A stretch of DNA of 64,000 nucleotides from Lateolabrax maculatus. Its lineage: Eukaryota; Chordata; Actinopteri; Acropomatiformes; Lateolabracidae. The notes under the pieces are model-generated. The model had not been told where the DNA came from. It was given only the letters and a program-made list of their open reading frames with translations, and made no database searches. This document shows positions 1-13,237 of this stretch, piece after piece; the first letter of the stretch is position 1; each line of letters begins with the position of its first letter. Location of the stretch: contig CM062200.1 of NCBI GenBank assembly GCA_031216445.1, forward strand, positions 7,703,001 to 7,767,000. Direction: 5' to 3'. Position numbers and translations under genes: made by a program.

Positions 1-884
1 TGATGTTTTGGTGATAAGGCCTGGCTCGCAGTTGCTTGGGGTGTCCCAACCCAGAGGATGGGAACCTGTAGCATCAAGATTTTCTAAATTGGCACTAAGG
101 CTCAACCCAAACCACAAAAAACAGCCCCACATTACATACTGTAGCCCATATAATGTACTACATTGATCTATTTAATCATTTAACTAATGGAAGCACACCC
201 AGACAGGAAGTTAAATATTCCACTATAAAGAAGAGCCAAAATAAAAAGTGATGCAAATAACTGAAAACTAAAAATGGAAACATAATCTGAAACACAAATC
301 ATTTACAACCATCAAGTATGAACCAATACTTTATTGGTATATCAACTTGACAATTGCAAGGAATTTTTTTTAGTGTTATCTGAAGGAAATACCTTAATTT
401 GATGAAATACCATATACAACCCAGACCATAATCCTGAATCTTTGACTTATAACAATGACAATAAGGAAGGAAATTACAACATAGACAACTATAACCAATA
501 GCACTTGATAGTTTGCTATGGTGTGATTATGAGAAATGACATATCTTTAAACGTATGAAACACACATCCAGGAGACATGAAACATTCAAAAAGGAACAGA
601 AGCAAACAGTCATGAAACCTATTAGGCCCTATACTTACACATTATATACATTTGTTCTCTACCGTCTAAGTTACAAATAAATCTGATACAGCTATGAGTA
701 GCTTGTAAAAAGAATGCCTGGTATTTGCCTTTAGCCTTGTTCTCTTACAAGACATATTTTATGATAAACCACGCCAGGCCAAGTCATTGAGAGGTCCCAG
801 TCCCCTCTGATCCCCCTACCTGCCAGCCTCAAACCTCCCCCCTCCCCTCTACTTATATTTCAACCCACCTTGATGTACCTGTTT
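1..884. other. AT-rich intergenic DNA, nothing recognised
   Basis: AT-rich non-coding sequence with no splice-supported coding exon, no RNA gene and no strong repeat. The nearest recognised gene is fbxl15, more than 10 kb away. Confidence 0.5.
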
Positions 885-1490
885 ACTTGTCTGTGGGTGG
901 TCCGGCTGGTACTAAAACAAATTCCCATCCCCCCACACCGGCAGATCCAGGCATAGAGTATACCTGTTTATCCGATTTCAGGAAACGGCTAAAGCTGCGC
1001 GTTTGTTTTGCAGTTTACGTCCTCGGTATGAAAGAGGTAGAAAAGGATCGAGGGTGGGCACATGGGAGGAGGGAGGATCATTCAGCAAAAAAGTCCCCTG
1101 GCCAGGCCTCAGGACCACCTAACCCGTGGCTTCTATTCCTGACCCCATAATGTGTGTGTGGGAGGGGGGATATTACCTTTTCGCCGACAGTGCTTCCCCA
1201 TATTCCCTGACCCCACAGAGACATTACAGTGGGCAAATATAAAGCAGGGTTTCATGAAGCCTGAGCTTATCTGGGCTCTGAAAGTATGTGAGACATGCCT
1301 GGGAACAAAAGGCCGTCTCTCAGCCTGGGAGCAGGCCAAGGGGATCTCTTTCAGCAGCCACAGATTGCCCTGTGTTTTCTTAATTGACAGACCCCGGCCA
1401 CATTTGATAGAAATGACATGCAGCTGGCAGGGAGCCCCGGCCTTCCAGGTAGACCACCTTTCAGCAGGAAAATTGTCCTCAATCTAGTTC
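885..1490. other. candidate conserved non-coding element
   Basis: About 600 bp of base-balanced, non-repetitive DNA that stands out against AT-rich flanks. It contains TGACAG and an E-box (CAGCTG) near 1385-1430. Short open frames on both strands have no family resemblance and no paired splice sites. The look is that of a developmental enhancer, but this is inference from composition; conservation cannot be tested here. Confidence 0.3.
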
Positions 1491-1924
1491 ATAAAGAAAG
1501 TTCGATGGAGGTCTCTCAGTCTGCGTCATAAACGTTATGTGCTGTGGTGGGTTCAGCTCACTGTGGATTACACCTGCGTGGGAAAAGTTGGTTATTTCAG
1601 AGTGTGGGGTCAGCTTTCCAAAGTCCTCATCTACATCCACTGATGGTGGGTGGCAATTATTTCACAAAAAATACAAAAAAAATATCAAAAAAGTAACATC
1701 TTTAGTGCATAAGTTTTCTAATCTATTTATCAAATGAAACACCCACATTTTAGAGTGCTTATTATTATCCTTTATTAAACTGATTGTATTTAACTTAACG
1801 GTATACAGGTATATTATAGCTGTATTCATTCATACTGTACATTTTGTATATTGCTTTGTTTATTTTGTAGCACCTCTTTCCTAATGTAACTGCTCATTCT
1901 GTACATTTGTTTCTATCTGTATAC

Positions 1925-2020
1925 GACCTTATGCTTGCATGTTTGGGTGGACGCTAAACTTAATTTTGTTGTACTGGTACCTACTGTGTGCAATGACAAT
2001 AAAAACGAGTCTAATCTTAC
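1925..2020 (+). repeat. 3' tail of a fish LINE/SINE-type retroelement
   Basis: The segment has a 'gacgctaaactt' motif, a 'gtgcaatgacaataaa' block and ends in 'gtctaatctt'. From memory this architecture (short 3' tail with AATAAA followed by a simple TCTAA-type repeat) is widespread in teleost genomes as 5'-truncated retroposon tails. No coding part is attached. Confidence 0.55.
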
Positions 2021-5000
2021 TGCTGGATTACAGTAGGTAGGTGAGGCTACATAAAGCTATATGTTCGCCTTTCCCAGTCTGAGGAAAGCATGTCCTCAGC
2101 TGGCCAGATACAGTAGTGCACCCTTTTCTTTTTTTTTAAATGGCCCTGTCAATCAGTCCTGAAAGATGTACATTTTGTCTTTGTACCGTCACATTTAAAC
2201 CCAAAATGTAATCTATACCAAAAGTCAATGTTTTTTATTCAGAGAATTTAGGGTAATACATTATCATTGTACCACAAACTGAATGTGCTTACATATAGCT
2301 ATTGTTTTAGGTTACATTATTATTCATTTGACTATTTATTCATTTGACTAATTTCATTCATGATTTTATGTGTATATTATATTTTGTGTTATTTGTCTTA
2401 TGTTGTCTGTCTGTAACACATTGTTACCTACCTTGGACATCCCACATGGATTCTGGATTCAGGAACCAGGCACCTTCCAGCTGCATAAATAACACACACC
2501 TCTCAAACTAAGTTATTTTCGTTCCCTTTGAAGAGTTTTTTTTTTTTTTTTTTTTTTTTGACTCTTGTAATTGTTTCTATTAATTGTTGGTTATCTGACT
2601 TAATAATTGTTTAACTGTAGTCATCATTTATTGTAGGCAGCTTGTGTGATTGTATGGAAGCTCTGAGTGTAAATGTCTTTCTTTGTTCTTAGATCACTCT
2701 TGGAAAAGAAATCTGGATTTTAATAAAACTACCAGAAAATACACTAATAATAATATTCCAATTGAAACTGAATAAGCCCAGTTTTATGCATTTGCGTCTA
2801 CAGATACAGTCACCTCTTCAGTGCTGAAAAATGCAAATGAACCTCAGTGATGTGCCAGTAATGACAAACAACAACATAAACTGCCAAAATGCCTTTGTCA
2901 CGGCACATATTGTCAAAATCTCTTGTGTGCATTTAAATGCTGGGCATCCCAAAGGCCTGAACTCCACAGAGAATAAAAAGGGGCCATATGGCATCCATGT
3001 CTCAAGCCCCCGTGATCCACCCAGACTGATTTCCCATCCGGTGCAGGAAAAAGGATTTCAGGGTGCCAAACAGTGTTGGTCCCCTGTGGATATTAGTGGG
3101 CCATGGAAGATAAGAAACTAGCCATCCTAGACAGCCAGTTCTATCAGCATATAAGGGCAGAAAAGGCCCCTCAGCAACATCTGAACTTCCACTAATCCAC
3201 TTCGGGCCTCATGTGCTGCGATTTTAGATCAATCATCTAAAACCACTATTTTTTCTATTATGTTTTTCCTTTGATTTTGCTTGCAATTAGCACTTTTTTA
3301 AAAATTATTCTTTATAAATAAGCAATAATTAAAGTAACAATCTCAAAGATGACTGTTTCGTTCTCTTTGCCACCTCTTCACATGACCTTTGGCGATAAGC
3401 AGTAATTGCAGGTGTGTTTTTGGACCTCACCTACCAGAGATCCAAACAGTGTCGCCTGTGTTTTTGAAGTTTCATTGTCTGTAGTCATCAATCTTTTCAT
3501 TGTTTGTTTCGGCTATAGTAACCGCTTACTCACAAAGCTAGCAGAGACCAGAAATAGCAGTATGCCGCTTCACACACCAGCAAGTCGAAGAGCAAGCCTG
3601 TTGCGTTACCTCAGCCTACCCTCTCTGGTGGGCCAACCACTGCTGGGTGATGGAAAACATGTCACTAACTGTGCGCCACTTGTGATTTTTTTTTTTGTGT
3701 GTGTGAGTTATCGCCACCAACACCCAGTTAGTAACACTGCAAATATAAGGGCTTTCATCAGTTGGCCATAGGCTCAATCAACCTTGTGTAACCTTATTCA
3801 CCGATAGATAGTGACTAAACAGACATTTATTTAAATGAAAGTCTTCAAGGTTAGCCTAAGTCTCAATATCTTGAATATTGTTTTAATTGTTTTAATAAAT
3901 TTTAAAATAAAAACGATTTGTTCATAATTAATATATGATTCACCTCTAATCTAGGGGTGTCAACATAAAATATCACATCTTCCACTGAGCCTCTGTTCGG
4001 ACTTCTTTTTCCATATTTATTCCAAAGTATCTCACAGTTTGTTTCAAATTTAGAGTTTCCCATCCCATACTGTATCCTCACTAATAACAAGACAACCTTT
4101 ATGTTCAGGCTTGAATTCAAGAGTTGAAATACTGTCTACCGTTACGCTGTGACACTTTTAAAGTAAAAAATTAAAAGGCTGTTACTTGTAACAGTATAGA
4201 AATGCCAAATTTGACACTGTGAAGGACATCTGGGAGATTGGGTTTTGTTGTAAGCGACTTATTGCCTTGTCTATAAGGCATTGTTTTCGGTGTCAGCAAA
4301 AGGCATCAGTATGTGTTTTCCCTTTACTGAATGTTCACAAATACCAGGAAAATGTCTCTTGTGTCAACTATACCTGTGTTAGTGTGTGTACAGACAGCGG
4401 CAACTCAGAAAACTCAAATGTTAGCAAAAATGAATTTTTTTTTTTAAAGTTTATTTTAGAGCCGAAATGCACAAGTGTAAGCACAAGTCAAAACTTAATT
4501 AGTGCACTGCTTTAACATACTTTCACATGGAAACTGTATTCAAACTTCAAAATTCTTCTAACATTCTGTCCATCTTCGGACGCTTTCAACTTCTCTTTAG
4601 CTGCTTCATACTCATTCATACTTTCACCTACAAACTTAATTCAAACTTTAAACCACTATACACCCTTTGTACTTAGTTAATAGTTCAGCTTTTCATAGCT
4701 TTTATACTGTTTCTGTAATCACAGTGGATGTTTTATGCTTTTTTGCTATTGCGCAGAATGTTCAGACCTAGAGTGGGTGACATCATCACACAGGCTTCAG
4801 CTCCTCAGCTTCACAGGAGATTCAATTGTCTCATTAACTTACAATTTAAATGACACTTCAACTGACATTTCCATTGAAACGGCTGTTTTCTTTAGTCTTG
4901 CTGCTTTTTGGAAGCAGCAACACACTCCTTTGTCTTCTCTGATCTGTAACTCTATACTCCAAGGACTCTGACTCTAAAATACTCTGAAAAGGACAGAGAT

Positions 5001-5230
5001 ATGAAAACTTAAGGTCATCTGATAACTGCTGAATAAACCGTGAAAAGATGGATTATACCGAGAAAATATCAGAATTGAGATTATGCAACAAATCGTCAGG
5101 CAGGAACAAAAGAAACACATTGAAAAGAGAATTTTGTTCTCATATGTCAGACCTGAGCTGAATGAACAAACCCACCTCTCCTTTATAGCACACTGACATG
5201 TTCCAGATAATTTCATGATGGGGATTCACA
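2021..5230. other. intergenic DNA with a poly-T run
   Basis: Mostly AT-rich sequence. A 24-base T run lies at 2536-2559. A small tandem of 'attcatttgacta' is near 2325-2355. A more balanced block at 2880-3220 could be another non-coding element. No coding exon could be supported. Confidence 0.45.
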
Positions 5231-5239
5231 ACCAGATAG

Positions 5240-5640
5240 AACTGTTCTTGTGCCCAATACTGCCCGGTTGAGCTCCCGTCACTTTGTGCCATGCTGATCC
5301 TCTCCCTTGCAGCCTTTTTGCACAGGGAACCTTTTTTGTTCAGAGGCCCAGTGAAGACTGAGGAGGGAATTTTTAGGCAAAAGATGGGTCACAACTTCCC
5401 CTCCCCTGCTCTGCAGATGCTGGTCGGTTAATGAAGTAACAACAAATTGGGCCGCAGGCTAATTTGGAGTGGCGTTTCCTGGCCCCTATTGGCCCATAGA
5501 GATGTGTTTCATTTTCTCTTATCAGTGATTCAGTCATGTGGATTTACGCATGGACGCCTCTGTCTCCCCCAATCGCTGTGCTAATGGAAACTTCGTTAAT
5601 GTCATTAATCTACGGGCCGAGACATGTACTAAACACATAT
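5240..5640. other. candidate conserved non-coding element
   Basis: Non-repetitive, base-balanced block with several homeodomain-type TAAT cores (for example GTTAATGAAG near 5427 and GTTAATGTCATTAATC near 5596) and no reading frame of interest. Enhancer identity is inferred only from composition and motif density. Confidence 0.3.
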
Positions 5641-5739
5641 TTTGCTGTTTGTTCTCCATTTGTCAAATATTACTAAGAGTTTCCTTTATGTCAGAGTTTC
5701 TCAATAGTGAAGTAACACAGAAGAAATGAGACAGAGGAG

Positions 5740-8630
5740 GCAACTATTGTCAACATTTTTTTGTTCGTTCAGGTGACATTAATCTAATTATGGCTACAAT
5801 TAATCTACAGATGATCCTATTCACTACATTCCATAGATATCCCCATCCACAGACATTGCTGTCTATAATTTAAATTGTGCACGTAAGCAGCACATGGTAA
5901 GCCTCTAACCACTGTGCAGTGGATTCAGAGTTGTCCTTTTTTGTCTTAAATCAGATCTTCATCCCCCTAAAAAGTAAATGATGAGACAGCCTCCAGCATC
6001 TTTCAGTGTCCACCAAGCATAACAAGATGTGATCAGTGATTATGGCAGAATGCTGAACTCTGATCCCTGCTGGCTGGAGGACACAAGTTCAACACAGTTA
6101 CTCACAATTTAGCAGCCCAGATTAGTCAGAGGGCAAAATGCTCCTGCCAGGACAAATCCTCGTCATGCTTATTGTATACATATTCTCTATTAGGTAAATC
6201 AGCGTGTTTATATTGCAGGCAAATTGAGCGTAGCTACAAAAATTTGGCCTGTGGGTGTGGAGAATTGGGCTGAACCTCAAGCCTCAAGCTGGCAGAGGAA
6301 GGTCACCTCTTCAGAAGCAGGAATAAAGGCTGAGAGCGTGGAGGAATGCACTCGCAGAACCATGACTTGTAAAGACCATGAAGTGAATCATCTCATTTCT
6401 GGTTAACTGATCAGGGAGTGCCAGAACGCAAGCGCTTAAAGATGCCTCACTATTAACATGCCATTGAACAAGGTATTTAACACCCACAGCTCCAGCTATG
6501 TTTCTTCTGTAGACAATACTTTACCACAGTGATTCCCAGGGGTACATGGAAAGATAGTGGAGTAGCTCAGCGAATCTGAAATAATTAAATAATTCCCAGA
6601 GCCCAAGGTGACATCTTCAAATTGGCTGTTTTGTCTGATCATAAGTCCAAAATATATTCAACTAGCCATGACTTATAGCAGAGAAAGGGCAGCACATCGT
6701 CACATTTGAGAGGCTGGAACCAATGAATGTTTGACATTTTTTGCTTGACAAATTCCTTAAATGATAAATCCATTAACAAAATTGCTGTCAATTTATTTAA
6801 TTTTGACCAACTAATCAATCAATCAACTGACTGTTCCAGCACTGTATCATAGGGAGACTGCCACCGGACAATACTGCCCCAAAAAGGACAGGTAAGGCTT
6901 AGTGAATATTGTCATTCTTATATTTTTAGTGGAAAAACTGTAAATGTTCTTTCTCAAACATTGAAAGCATGAGAATAAATTCAGAAAATGACCCTCAGAA
7001 GTGTAACTTTTTCTTGCCAAATAAGAACTGGGCCAACACATTCTTCACCCAGGCGGTGAATAGTTGTGAGTCACAGTGGCCGTGATGCTCTATTCATTCA
7101 AAGTGAATGACAAAAAAATGCCTTAATGAAGAGATAAGCTATGTGAGTGCGGCCAAATCTAGCTGACCATGTGTTTCCTGTCCAGTCTGGGGTTAGGAGC
7201 ACAGTAATTAGGAAGATGCTAATGGGTCTGACAGTTGTGAGTCCAAGGAAAGCTTCAAATGTCGCTTCAATTAGACGGCACCCTGAAGACGTCTTGTGTG
7301 GCATCATCCTTCATTCTACTCAGAGGCTGGAAACACAACTGTGCTTGGCCTGAATCCCCACATAATAGTCTTTTTTCATTAAAGCCCCCACATCCATGAC
7401 ACACACGCGAACCCTGAAGAGGTAGTCTCCCACAAGTTCATCAACACATTCAAAATCTTTCTAAATTGAGAGCCTCACAGTCAAGTTCACCAGATTCTAA
7501 ACACACATGTTTATTCATGCTGATTTTAAAATCCAACATTATTTCTTGCTTGGTCGATCGAAGTTTTGATGGCCACGCTCACAAAACCACTTTAATGTCG
7601 TCATTAGTTATGCTTCTCTGGTGGCCAAAAGATGGATCCCTAAGTCGCAGGAACCAATAAGGTTGTGTATGAATGGTTGGAGGAGATAAACTACATCAAA
7701 TAAATGAAAGGAAGACTCATTCACTGATGGAAGACGGGAGAACAAGTCTGTTAATTAAAAATATGAAAATGAACAAAATCTCTGACACAGTTTTGGGCCC
7801 ATCTGAACAGCTACAGTAATTCTCTCTCCACTTTATATGTGAACATTTAATTAACAGGAAGCTAAAAAAGTGTCCAAAACCATTTTCTGATTATTTTCCT
7901 GAGCAGAATCTGTTTTTGCAGATGAAAATAATATTTTACATTCATATAAATAACAAAAAAATAAATAAAAAGATAATTTCATCATTCTTACTTTATTATT
8001 CCAATGGTTAATGTCATGTGAAAATTGCTCCCAAGTATATTTATTTTTCTGGGTTTTCTAAACTAAAATATGGTCTTATTTACAGGTTGCCTGTAAGTAA
8101 AATTGACATCCACGTCTCTTGTTTGACTGTGATGCTGTTTGACAGTTGACCTATAGATATAAGGTCAAAAGCTATTTAAAAGAATAAAAAAACACTTTAG
8201 AAACATATTATCATCATAAGGTTAATAAAAAATATATACTTTCACAATAAACAGCAATTTACCAAAATAACTTGTTTACGGATTACTACTGTGTTTATTT
8301 GGGTATTTTGAAGGGATTCAATGTCCAGTGACAATTAAATTTTAAATGATTTTTCAAGTTTCCTGTATACATTATATTATTTTTCTTTTACATTTATTTG
8401 ACTGACTTGCTGTACCAAACCAGTTATAGAAACTGTTGTTACTTTTATTTTGTTTAATCATGGTGTATTGTTGTTTTGATGACTTTTTTCCCCCCACATT
8501 TCTTTATAGGAAATACACATTGTATTGTATACCAAGACAAGATTTGTGCCATATATGTATTATCTGATAATATATCAAACTCATGACTGAGAGTCAGATA
8601 GACCAACTCACAGTCTACACTGGTGACAAT
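5740..8630. other. intergenic DNA, one more balanced block
   Basis: No coding exon is supported. A base-balanced stretch at about 7140-7350 contains TAATTA-type cores (CAGTAATTAGG, TTCAATTAGACG) and could be a non-coding element. The stretch from 7700 to 8620 is AT-rich with no recognised content. Confidence 0.35.
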
Positions 8631-8639
8631 ATGACAGCA

Positions 8640-8830
8640 TTAATAGGCCTTTTTCACAGAGGACGTTTTGACATGTCACAGCAGGCAAACCACAGGTGTA
8701 AATAGTAAAATTAATGATGGCTGAATTCCATTTAGCTGCTTCAGTTTCAGGGTCCTGGCACTGTGCATGCTGGCTCACTGTCCCACTGACATGACTTATG
8801 GACTTTATAAAAAATGAGGTGAGGGAGGGT
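8640..8830 (+). repeat. dispersed repeat, copy A
   Basis: Starts with 'ggcctttttcacagagg' and contains a block beginning 'ttagctgcttcagtttcag' followed by 'ggtcctgg'. The same block occurs in inverse orientation near 57160-57205, and the 'cctttttcacag' start occurs again near 57083. Two copies 48 kb apart identify it as an interspersed repeat, probably a small non-autonomous DNA element. The family is not named. Confidence 0.65.
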
Positions 8831-11764
8831 CAGAAAAGGGGGGAGGGTATTGTCATTTTGCATGAGAGGGTCTTTTTAACTTTTTCTCATCCCAGATTTA
8901 TATTTTATTTCATTATTCCTCATGAGATGTATTGATGTATTATGTATTGAAAATATAGTATAGTATATTTAAATAGTCCCTCACTGGGACACTTAATGTC
9001 ATTAGTTACACCTGTGATTTTTCTACTATGACAAGTCAATCTCTGAACAACATCAGTAAGTTACTGATCTGTTAGAGAGGACTTTGAAAGAAGCCAGAGA
9101 TTAAATTTTGATTTATTCTTTGTTAGTATTGTTACTGTATATTACACGCTGCCAGGGGCTAAAACTGCATACTGAATAAAATGGACCACCTTCACTATTG
9201 TGCCTAGGTATAAAATGATCAGTTGCTATTGATCAATAATTTAGACAAGTGCTAGATTATTGACAGGAAGACAAAATATGTTAGGCTGGCTATGTTTGAG
9301 AAATCCACCCATACACTCAATCACTGGAACAGAAATTGCTCCATGGTATATAATAATGCAGCAATGTTTCTTTCCCCCCCTGCAGATCAATGCTAATTGA
9401 GGTCCTACATGATGAATGTAGTCTGAAATGTTTTTAACCCACTGACTGCTGAGCAGCAACAAGGAAGGGCCACTGTTGGGCCACTGAACACTGAAAATGT
9501 TATTTATACTAATTATTATACAGATTAGAGACTTAGACGTTATTTATTTTCTTTCAGTAAGTGTGTCTTGCAGTTTCTATTCCCTTTCCATGCTTTATGA
9601 TACAAGGACAAAGGAGTATTATCTATTTTGCATAATTTGTTACTTTGAGGAGCCGTCATGATGCCAACCAGACTCTTCACTCATTTAATTCCTGCTTGTT
9701 TTTGTTTAAAATGCTGCTCAATTTGTGCAAATATGGGCATCTGATGCATGATATGCAGCGGTTGCTTTATAAATTGAAATTTCAAGATTTACTTTATAAC
9801 TAATGACACTGTGGTGTCTCCTCGGAGGCACAGCGGTACAATATGATGATCAGCACAGCTAACAGAAGGATGCTGGTCGATCCCTGAAGCCCTCCAAACA
9901 CAACTCTCTGTTGGTGCAAATTCAGCTTGTGGACAGCACGCAGCAGATGGGGTAAACCATGCCATCAAGTGGAAAATAGACCTGTTGTGTTGTCACAGAG
10001 ACAAGTTACAATATAGTCTGCCAATCGGACCACCAGAGGAAACTGTTGGAAGGATTTTTAACACGTAGCTGTAGTTACAAGGGGAAGCATTACATCTTAT
10101 TGTGCATTCACTGCATCGAGTGTTAACAAGATCCTATAGTTTATTTCCACAATCTGCCTAACCAGTCAAACATTAGACTTGTTCCTCTAAATCTTAAAGA
10201 GATTCTTGGCCTTTGTATATACACCTGACACTGTATCCTGACATATTTAACATCACTATGATTCCTGAGTGTACTATAGTTTAGAAGTCACAATCTCAGG
10301 CAACAGAATTAAAACAGATACCTATCCTGACTCACTGCTGCCACCTTGTGTCATTTTGATGCATACAACAACGGTGCACTGAAGAGGTGAACCCTATCTT
10401 TAACCACACCACAGCAATGCTTTGACAGCAACCTCTTATGCGTTACAATCAAGGGAATTAGGGGAATTACAGGAGTCCTACAATTCAAATTATGCTCATT
10501 TTCATTGATTAAAGAGCTGAAAGAAAAAGTAGGCCTGGGTCATTATTTTGAACAGTTTTATATATTAAGTCTGTCAAGAACAGATGGAAAAGTGACAGCA
10601 GTCATTTTTGATGGTACTGTATTTTACAATTTAATATTTCTTATGTAATTCATACACTGTATTACCGGGCAACAGTACAGTACTTTTTACAAAATTCATT
10701 TCAAGGGCTTAATGGGAAACAGTCATAATAAATTCCTATACTTATTTCAAACAAATACTAGGCTATACAAGTATGCATTTATTAACAATATGGATTAAAG
10801 GGTTGCTTCACCCACGTCACAAAAAAATGCATAAACATTTTCCCACTAATCTCTGGTGGCATCAAGCCATGCAGATAGTTTTGGTGTAACAACTAGTGTA
10901 AGCAACTAAGCTGGTCAACAGTTCATCGGGAAGCCGTTAAAAACTGTTGACAGTGAGGTCTGTGGATTAGCCTGAGAAGCCAGGACATTGTTTCTGGAAG
11001 ACACATGGTCAGCACCACAAACAGAATTGCATTCACCTTCATTGTATTGTGGTGGCAGCAGAAGTCTCAGTAGTGGAGATAATAAAAACCTGGACAAATA
11101 TAACCAAAACTAGTGGTAAGCGAGAAAATGTTTTTGTACGATTTGGGTGAATTGATCCTTTAAAGTGGCACATACATGCAAAATAAAATGTTTAATTAAA
11201 CTCAAACATTTTTTAAATGTTTCGAAATGAAACATAAATACATGTTTCTTAAAATGTCATATACACAAAGTAAAATATGTACTTTGTTTAAAAACCAACA
11301 AAACAATACACTGTACTTTGTTTTGAATTGCTACTCTATAAAGCCACAGTATTACAACACTGAATGATTAACAAATAGTGCAGTACAGCTTTTGGACATG
11401 AGGCAGCAATTCTTAAAAGTACATGGCTTTTTCTTCAGTCATTTGCAAATGGTGACTTATTTTCAGTTCAATCACATTCCAGTGACTTTTTTTTTTTTTT
11501 TTTTTGACGTCCATATTATTATTACATATAAGTGCAAAATATCCAGGTTGTCTTGGATAGTCTTTATGTTTTTTTTTTTTAGAGCAGCTCACGTGTCCAT
11601 GTGATGCAGCTGAGAGAAACCACTTTGATGTAGACACCTGTAACAAAGGAAGGCATATTTTACAGATAGTTTTGGATACAACCATGTCAGAAGCATATAC
11701 AGTAGAAAAACTGTTCATATTACCTACCTGTGTGCTCTCGCTGGACAGACAGATGGCCCTTTGG
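8831..11764. other. intergenic DNA downstream of fbxl15
   Basis: AT-rich sequence without a supported gene. The last several hundred bases before 11765 should include the fbxl15 3' UTR (minus strand). A TTTAAT at about 11189, which reads ATTAAA on the minus strand, is a possible polyadenylation signal. T runs at 11488-11505 and 11570-11580 interrupt this UTR. Confidence 0.4.
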
Positions 11765-13237
11765 CTATATCTGGAGATTGATAAAGGGAGCAAACCCCAG
11801 AACATCCTGAAGAAGCACCAGAGCCCTCTGTAAAGGCGGCTCAACATCTATCACTACATTGCGCTTCCGTAGAGGATCCAGGCTTGACTCTGTCACATTG
11901 TGACAGTGATTCACCTTCAGGGACTGCAGCTTCGGGCAGTACTCTGCGAGAGTCCTGTGAGCACAGCATGCAGAGGATCTTATGGATGGGTGCGCAAGTG
12001 AGGTGGTGCATATCAAAGTGTGGGCAGGGATGGAACAAAGTTAGCTGGATTACACTTGAAAAATAAGACATGATATACCTGATGGACTGGTTCCTGACCC
12101 GCAGGCAACCCGTCAGGTCCAGCTGCTCAAGGCCCCTGCAGTTCTTGGCCACCTCCTCCACCGATTCGTCAGTGACGTTGGCATTGACCGCCAAAGATAG
12201 AGACCTCAACTTCAAACACTTCCTGGCCAGGTAGCAGATGGCGTCATCCTTCAGCTGGCGGCAGGCGGTGAGGTCGACCGACTGCAGCCCCCCGCAGTGG
12301 TCAGCCAGGCTGCGCAGGGACAGGCTGTCCACCCACTCGCAGTGCGCCAGGCCGAGGTTCTGGAGGTGCATGCAGCTCAAGGACACGGCCACCAGGGAGT
12401 GGCGGGTGAGACACACGCACCCGCTCATGTCCACTCGCTGCAGGTGCTGGTTCTGGCCGATAACTGGCAGCAGCTCCTTGTCCGTCACCCAGTCTGAACA
12501 GTTCTGGAGAGACAGGCTATGGAGAACTTTGTTGTCCTTTAACATGGAGCAAAACGCTTCCTTGGGAATGGATGGTCCAATCTGTAAATATCACAACAGA
12601 GCAGATAACATACCACATCAAGAGCTTGTGTTGCAGCTGACAATACCTCTGAATATACATGTATAGGCTATTATAACTCGTACTCATCTGGACTTACCGA
12701 GGACAGATCAAAAGTCCTGCAGTTGGCCAGATACACCTGGATGAGGCTGTGGAACTGCTTGCTCACCCTCTGCAGGCTGACAAGGTGTTGCAGAGGCAAA
12801 TAGCATAAAATATGTGGAACAACAACATCCTCCCAGGGCAAGTCCAAAAGATGACATCTGTTGAAGAAATGCAAACCTTGTTTAACAGCCGGACTTTGAT
12901 ACTGCATGCAAATCCCACACACACACACACACACACACACATTGAACGTTTAACGCTTTAAAAGGCAAGAATAATGACAGCAATATTGCATTAGGAGTAA
13001 AGACTGCTATATCAGCCTTGTGGTGGTGGTTTATAACCAAACCCAAGTTGGCTGCTATAAATAAATGGGAGAAACAAGAACCGGCCACCTCTCAACCTCA
13101 GGGGCTGTTGTTACTCGCAAGATATCGACGTTAGCCGACGAGTTAGCCTGCCGGGGCAACCGATGCCAGTTGCTTTTTAAATACAAAACTCCCTTTTGAA
13201 AAGGCACTCACGTTTGTGTCTTTGCGCCTTCGTCCAT
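11765..13237 (-). CDS. fbxl15: F-box and leucine-rich repeat protein 15
   Basis: Substrate-recognition subunit of an SCF (SKP1-CUL1-F-box) ubiquitin ligase; in mammals FBXL15 targets SMURF1 and so supports BMP signalling. Four coding exons on the minus strand: 13237-13212, 12857-12698, 12581-12079 and 11954-11765, phases consistent, 292 aa (human about 300). Exon 1 gives only the first eight and a half codons. Exon 2 carries the F-box (about residues 11-55), with LDLPWEDVVVPHILCYLPLQ and the RVSKQF segment. Exons 3-4 carry cysteine-type leucine-rich repeats of the form 'L..L.L..C..v.D..v' up to about residue 260. The protein ends NLQI before TAG. A CA microsatellite at 12916-12940 lies in intron 1. 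The gene is divergent from the glutathione peroxidase gene, about 1.2 kb away. Confidence 0.93.

Noticed and set aside
11413..11847. Minus-strand open frame of 144 codons at the 3' end of fbxl15
   Set aside because: It overlaps the true last exon in another frame, runs through poly-A/T tracts (KKKKK stretches) and has no family resemblance.
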